Positions 6,053-7,075 of a stretch of 7,075 nucleotides of DNA are shown here, one piece after another. The position numbers and the translations under genes were made by a program. The stretch spans positions 1-7,075 of the forward strand of contig JAFWKS010000275.1 of NCBI GenBank assembly GCA_017511325.1. The letters are read 5' to 3'. The notes beneath the pieces were generated by a model. The model was not told the DNA's origin. It saw nothing but the letters and a program-made list of their open reading frames with translations, and made no database searches. The stretch is from Erysipelotrichaceae bacterium (lineage in GTDB: Bacteria > Bacillota_I > Bacilli_A > Erysipelotrichales > Erysipelotrichaceae). How positions within the stretch are numbered: position 1 is the stretch's first letter; each line of letters opens with the position of its first letter.

Positions 6053-6799
6053 TCAGTCCAGGATCTTTTCCGGAACCCAGTTAAGATAATCACCGGAGAC
6101 AAGACGATAATTTCTGCCATTGTATTCACCAAGGATGCTGTCATGGAATCGTTCATAGCCGTGACAATGGGCATATATGACTTCTTTGGCGTCGTATCTT
6201 TCTGCGATTTCAGTAAAGATGCTGCTGGTCTCAAGTATGTTGGTAGGCGGATAATGCAGGAACATTATGAACTTTGTGTACCCGTCCGCCTTGGCTGTTT
6301 CAAAGGCATCCACCAGACGTTTTGCTTCTCTTTTTATCAGAACGTTTGCGTGTCCTTCGGTATTTTTATCCCAGCCGATTATCTTCCCATCCTGATTTAG
6401 ATAGAAAGGCCCCTCAAAAGTATATCCCTTAGTGGCAATCAGCGCATAGTCTTTATAAGTGTAGTAGTTGTTTTGAAGGAAGTTCAGTTCAGGACCATAT
6501 CTTTCGTTGAGCGCCTTTGTCTTGGCCACCTTCCAGAAGTTGTCGTGGTTTCCTCTGGTCAGGATCTTCCTGCCAGGAAGTGTTTTGATATAATCAAGAT
6601 CCGCTTCGCACTGTTCGTGTTTCTTTCCCCAGCTGTGATCGCCTACCAGTACCAGCGTATCATCATCGCTGATGAGGCTTTGACAGTTTTTCATGAACCT
6701 GATCTCGTGATCCTTCCACAGAGGATCATTGAGCTTTGACTCGTTCCAGCATTTTGAATTGAAATGAAGATGCAGATCTCCTATCGCGTAAAGGCTCAT
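6053..6799 (-). CDS. Calcineurin-like metallophosphoesterase (predicted phosphohydrolase)
   Basis: This 248-residue cytoplasmic protein shows the metallophosphoesterase motifs in order: D8-L-H10 in AIGDLHLHF, D54 in LVGDHSWG, GNHD at 83-86, H182 in MFLHYPP and H211-C-H213 in IYAHCHG. Together these bind two metal ions and activate water to hydrolyse a phosphoester; the last motif has A-H-C-H in place of the common G-H-T-H, but both histidines remain. No signal peptide or membrane segment is present. The length and single-domain layout agree with the group of small predicted phosphohydrolases of COG1768 (assigned from memory). Its substrate is unknown. AAGGAG lies 7 bases before the ATG, and that ATG overlaps the stop codon of the upstream phosphopantetheinyl transferase as ATGA, so the two are translationally coupled in one operon. 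It is the last gene, ending at a shared terminator. Confidence 0.9.
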   Translation of the reverse strand: MSLYAIGDLHLHFNSKCWNESKLNDPLWKDHEIRFMKNCQSLISDDDTLVLVGDHSWGKKHEQCEADLDYIKTLPGRKILTRGNHDNFWKVAKTKALNERYGPELNFLQNNYYTYKDYALIATKGYTFEGPFYLNQDGKIIGWDKNTEGHANVLIKREAKRLVDAFETAKADGYTKFIMFLHYPPTNILETSSIFTEIAERYDAKEVIYAHCHGYERFHDSILGEYNGRNYRLVSGDYLNWVPEKILD

Positions 6800-7075
6800 T
6801 CCTCTTCTCCTTCTTTAAACAGATCATCACGGTCCAGACTTATCACTTCAACATCTTCATCATATGAACATACAGCTATACAATAGTCAGGTATTATCTC
6901 GAGCTGTTTAAAATGAAGATCACTTTCGTTGTCTTTTCTGATGACACTTATCTTTTTGTTTTCATCGATCCTTATTTCAAAAGAATCCAGCGACTGCGAA
7001 AGCCCGTGTCCGCTTTGTTTGATGAAGCTTTCTTTAAGGACCCAATAAAGGAAAAACCTGTGTTGTCTTTCATCT
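6796..7075 (-). CDS. Sfp-type 4'-phosphopantetheinyl transferase, C-terminal part (5' end outside window)
   Basis: An open minus-strand frame enters from the right edge and gives 92 residues before TGA at 6798-6796. It contains RFFLYWVLKESFIKQSGHGL (its residues 6-25), the W-x-x-K-E-x-x-x-K-x-x-G-x-G-L signature of the 4'-phosphopantetheinyl transferase superfamily. The glutamate of K-E is a magnesium ligand in known members. These enzymes move the phosphopantetheine arm of coenzyme A onto a serine of acyl, peptidyl or aryl carrier proteins. Signature position with a long tail after it, ending in a strand region around IIPDYCIAVCSYDEDVEVI, fits the two-domain Sfp type (usually over 200 residues) rather than the short AcpS type; more than half of the gene is therefore missing. 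The carrier protein partner is not in the window. It overlaps the metallophosphoesterase start by four bases (ATGA), so the two are cotranscribed. Confidence 0.88.
   Translation of the reverse strand, partial: DERQHRFFLYWVLKESFIKQSGHGLSQSLDSFEIRIDENKKISVIRKDNESDLHFKQLEIIPDYCIAVCSYDEDVEVISLDRDDLFKEGEEE
6807..6812 (-). promoter_or_regulatory. Ribosome binding site of the metallophosphoesterase gene
   Basis: AAGGAG on the minus strand, 7 bases before the ATG at 6799, lies within the end of the upstream coding sequence. It supports independent initiation in addition to coupling through the ATGA overlap. Confidence 0.75.

Noticed and set aside
6143..6739. Plus-strand open frames opposite the metallophosphoesterase
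   Set aside because: They lie antisense to a gene with a full set of catalytic motifs and show no domain or ribosome binding site of their own.

Overview
The window looks like ordinary chromosome from a moderate-GC Bacillota (Firmicutes) bacterium, most likely a gut- or host-associated Clostridia or Erysipelotrichia member. The basis is AGGAG-type ribosome binding sites, U-tailed intrinsic terminators, a short Gram-positive-style lipoprotein signal and standard use of TAA, TAG and TGA as stops. The lineage is an inference from protein style; no marker gene is present. I see no insertion sequence, phage gene, CRISPR array, tRNA or rRNA.

Layout, left to right: (1) a flavin-reductase-family gene (+) that lacks only its first few codons, followed by a terminator; (2) a 652-residue membrane-anchored EAL-domain cyclic-di-GMP phosphodiesterase (+) with a degenerate GGDEF-like domain; (3) a bidirectional terminator; (4) a 745-residue cytoplasmic protein (-) with a TerD-like domain in its C-terminal half; (5) a divergent control region with overlapping candidate promoters, and a structured leader for the TerD-like gene that ends in an intrinsic terminator abutting its ribosome binding site; (6) a 283-residue lipoprotein of unknown function (+); (7) a second convergent terminator; (8) a two-gene operon (-) with a metallophosphoesterase and, upstream and overlapping by four bases, the C-terminal 92 residues of an Sfp-type 4'-phosphopantetheinyl transferase that runs off the right edge.

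The genes form at least four transcription units and I see no single pathway joining them. The most notable part is the 4951-5139 region. The TerD-like gene has a roughly 100-nt leader that would by default end at a terminator just before the Shine-Dalgarno sequence, and the 5' end of that leader is complementary to the terminator loop. This suggests a transcription attenuator or an independent small RNA that I cannot assign to a known class. The large TerD-like protein is itself poorly understood and has no ter genes beside it in the window.
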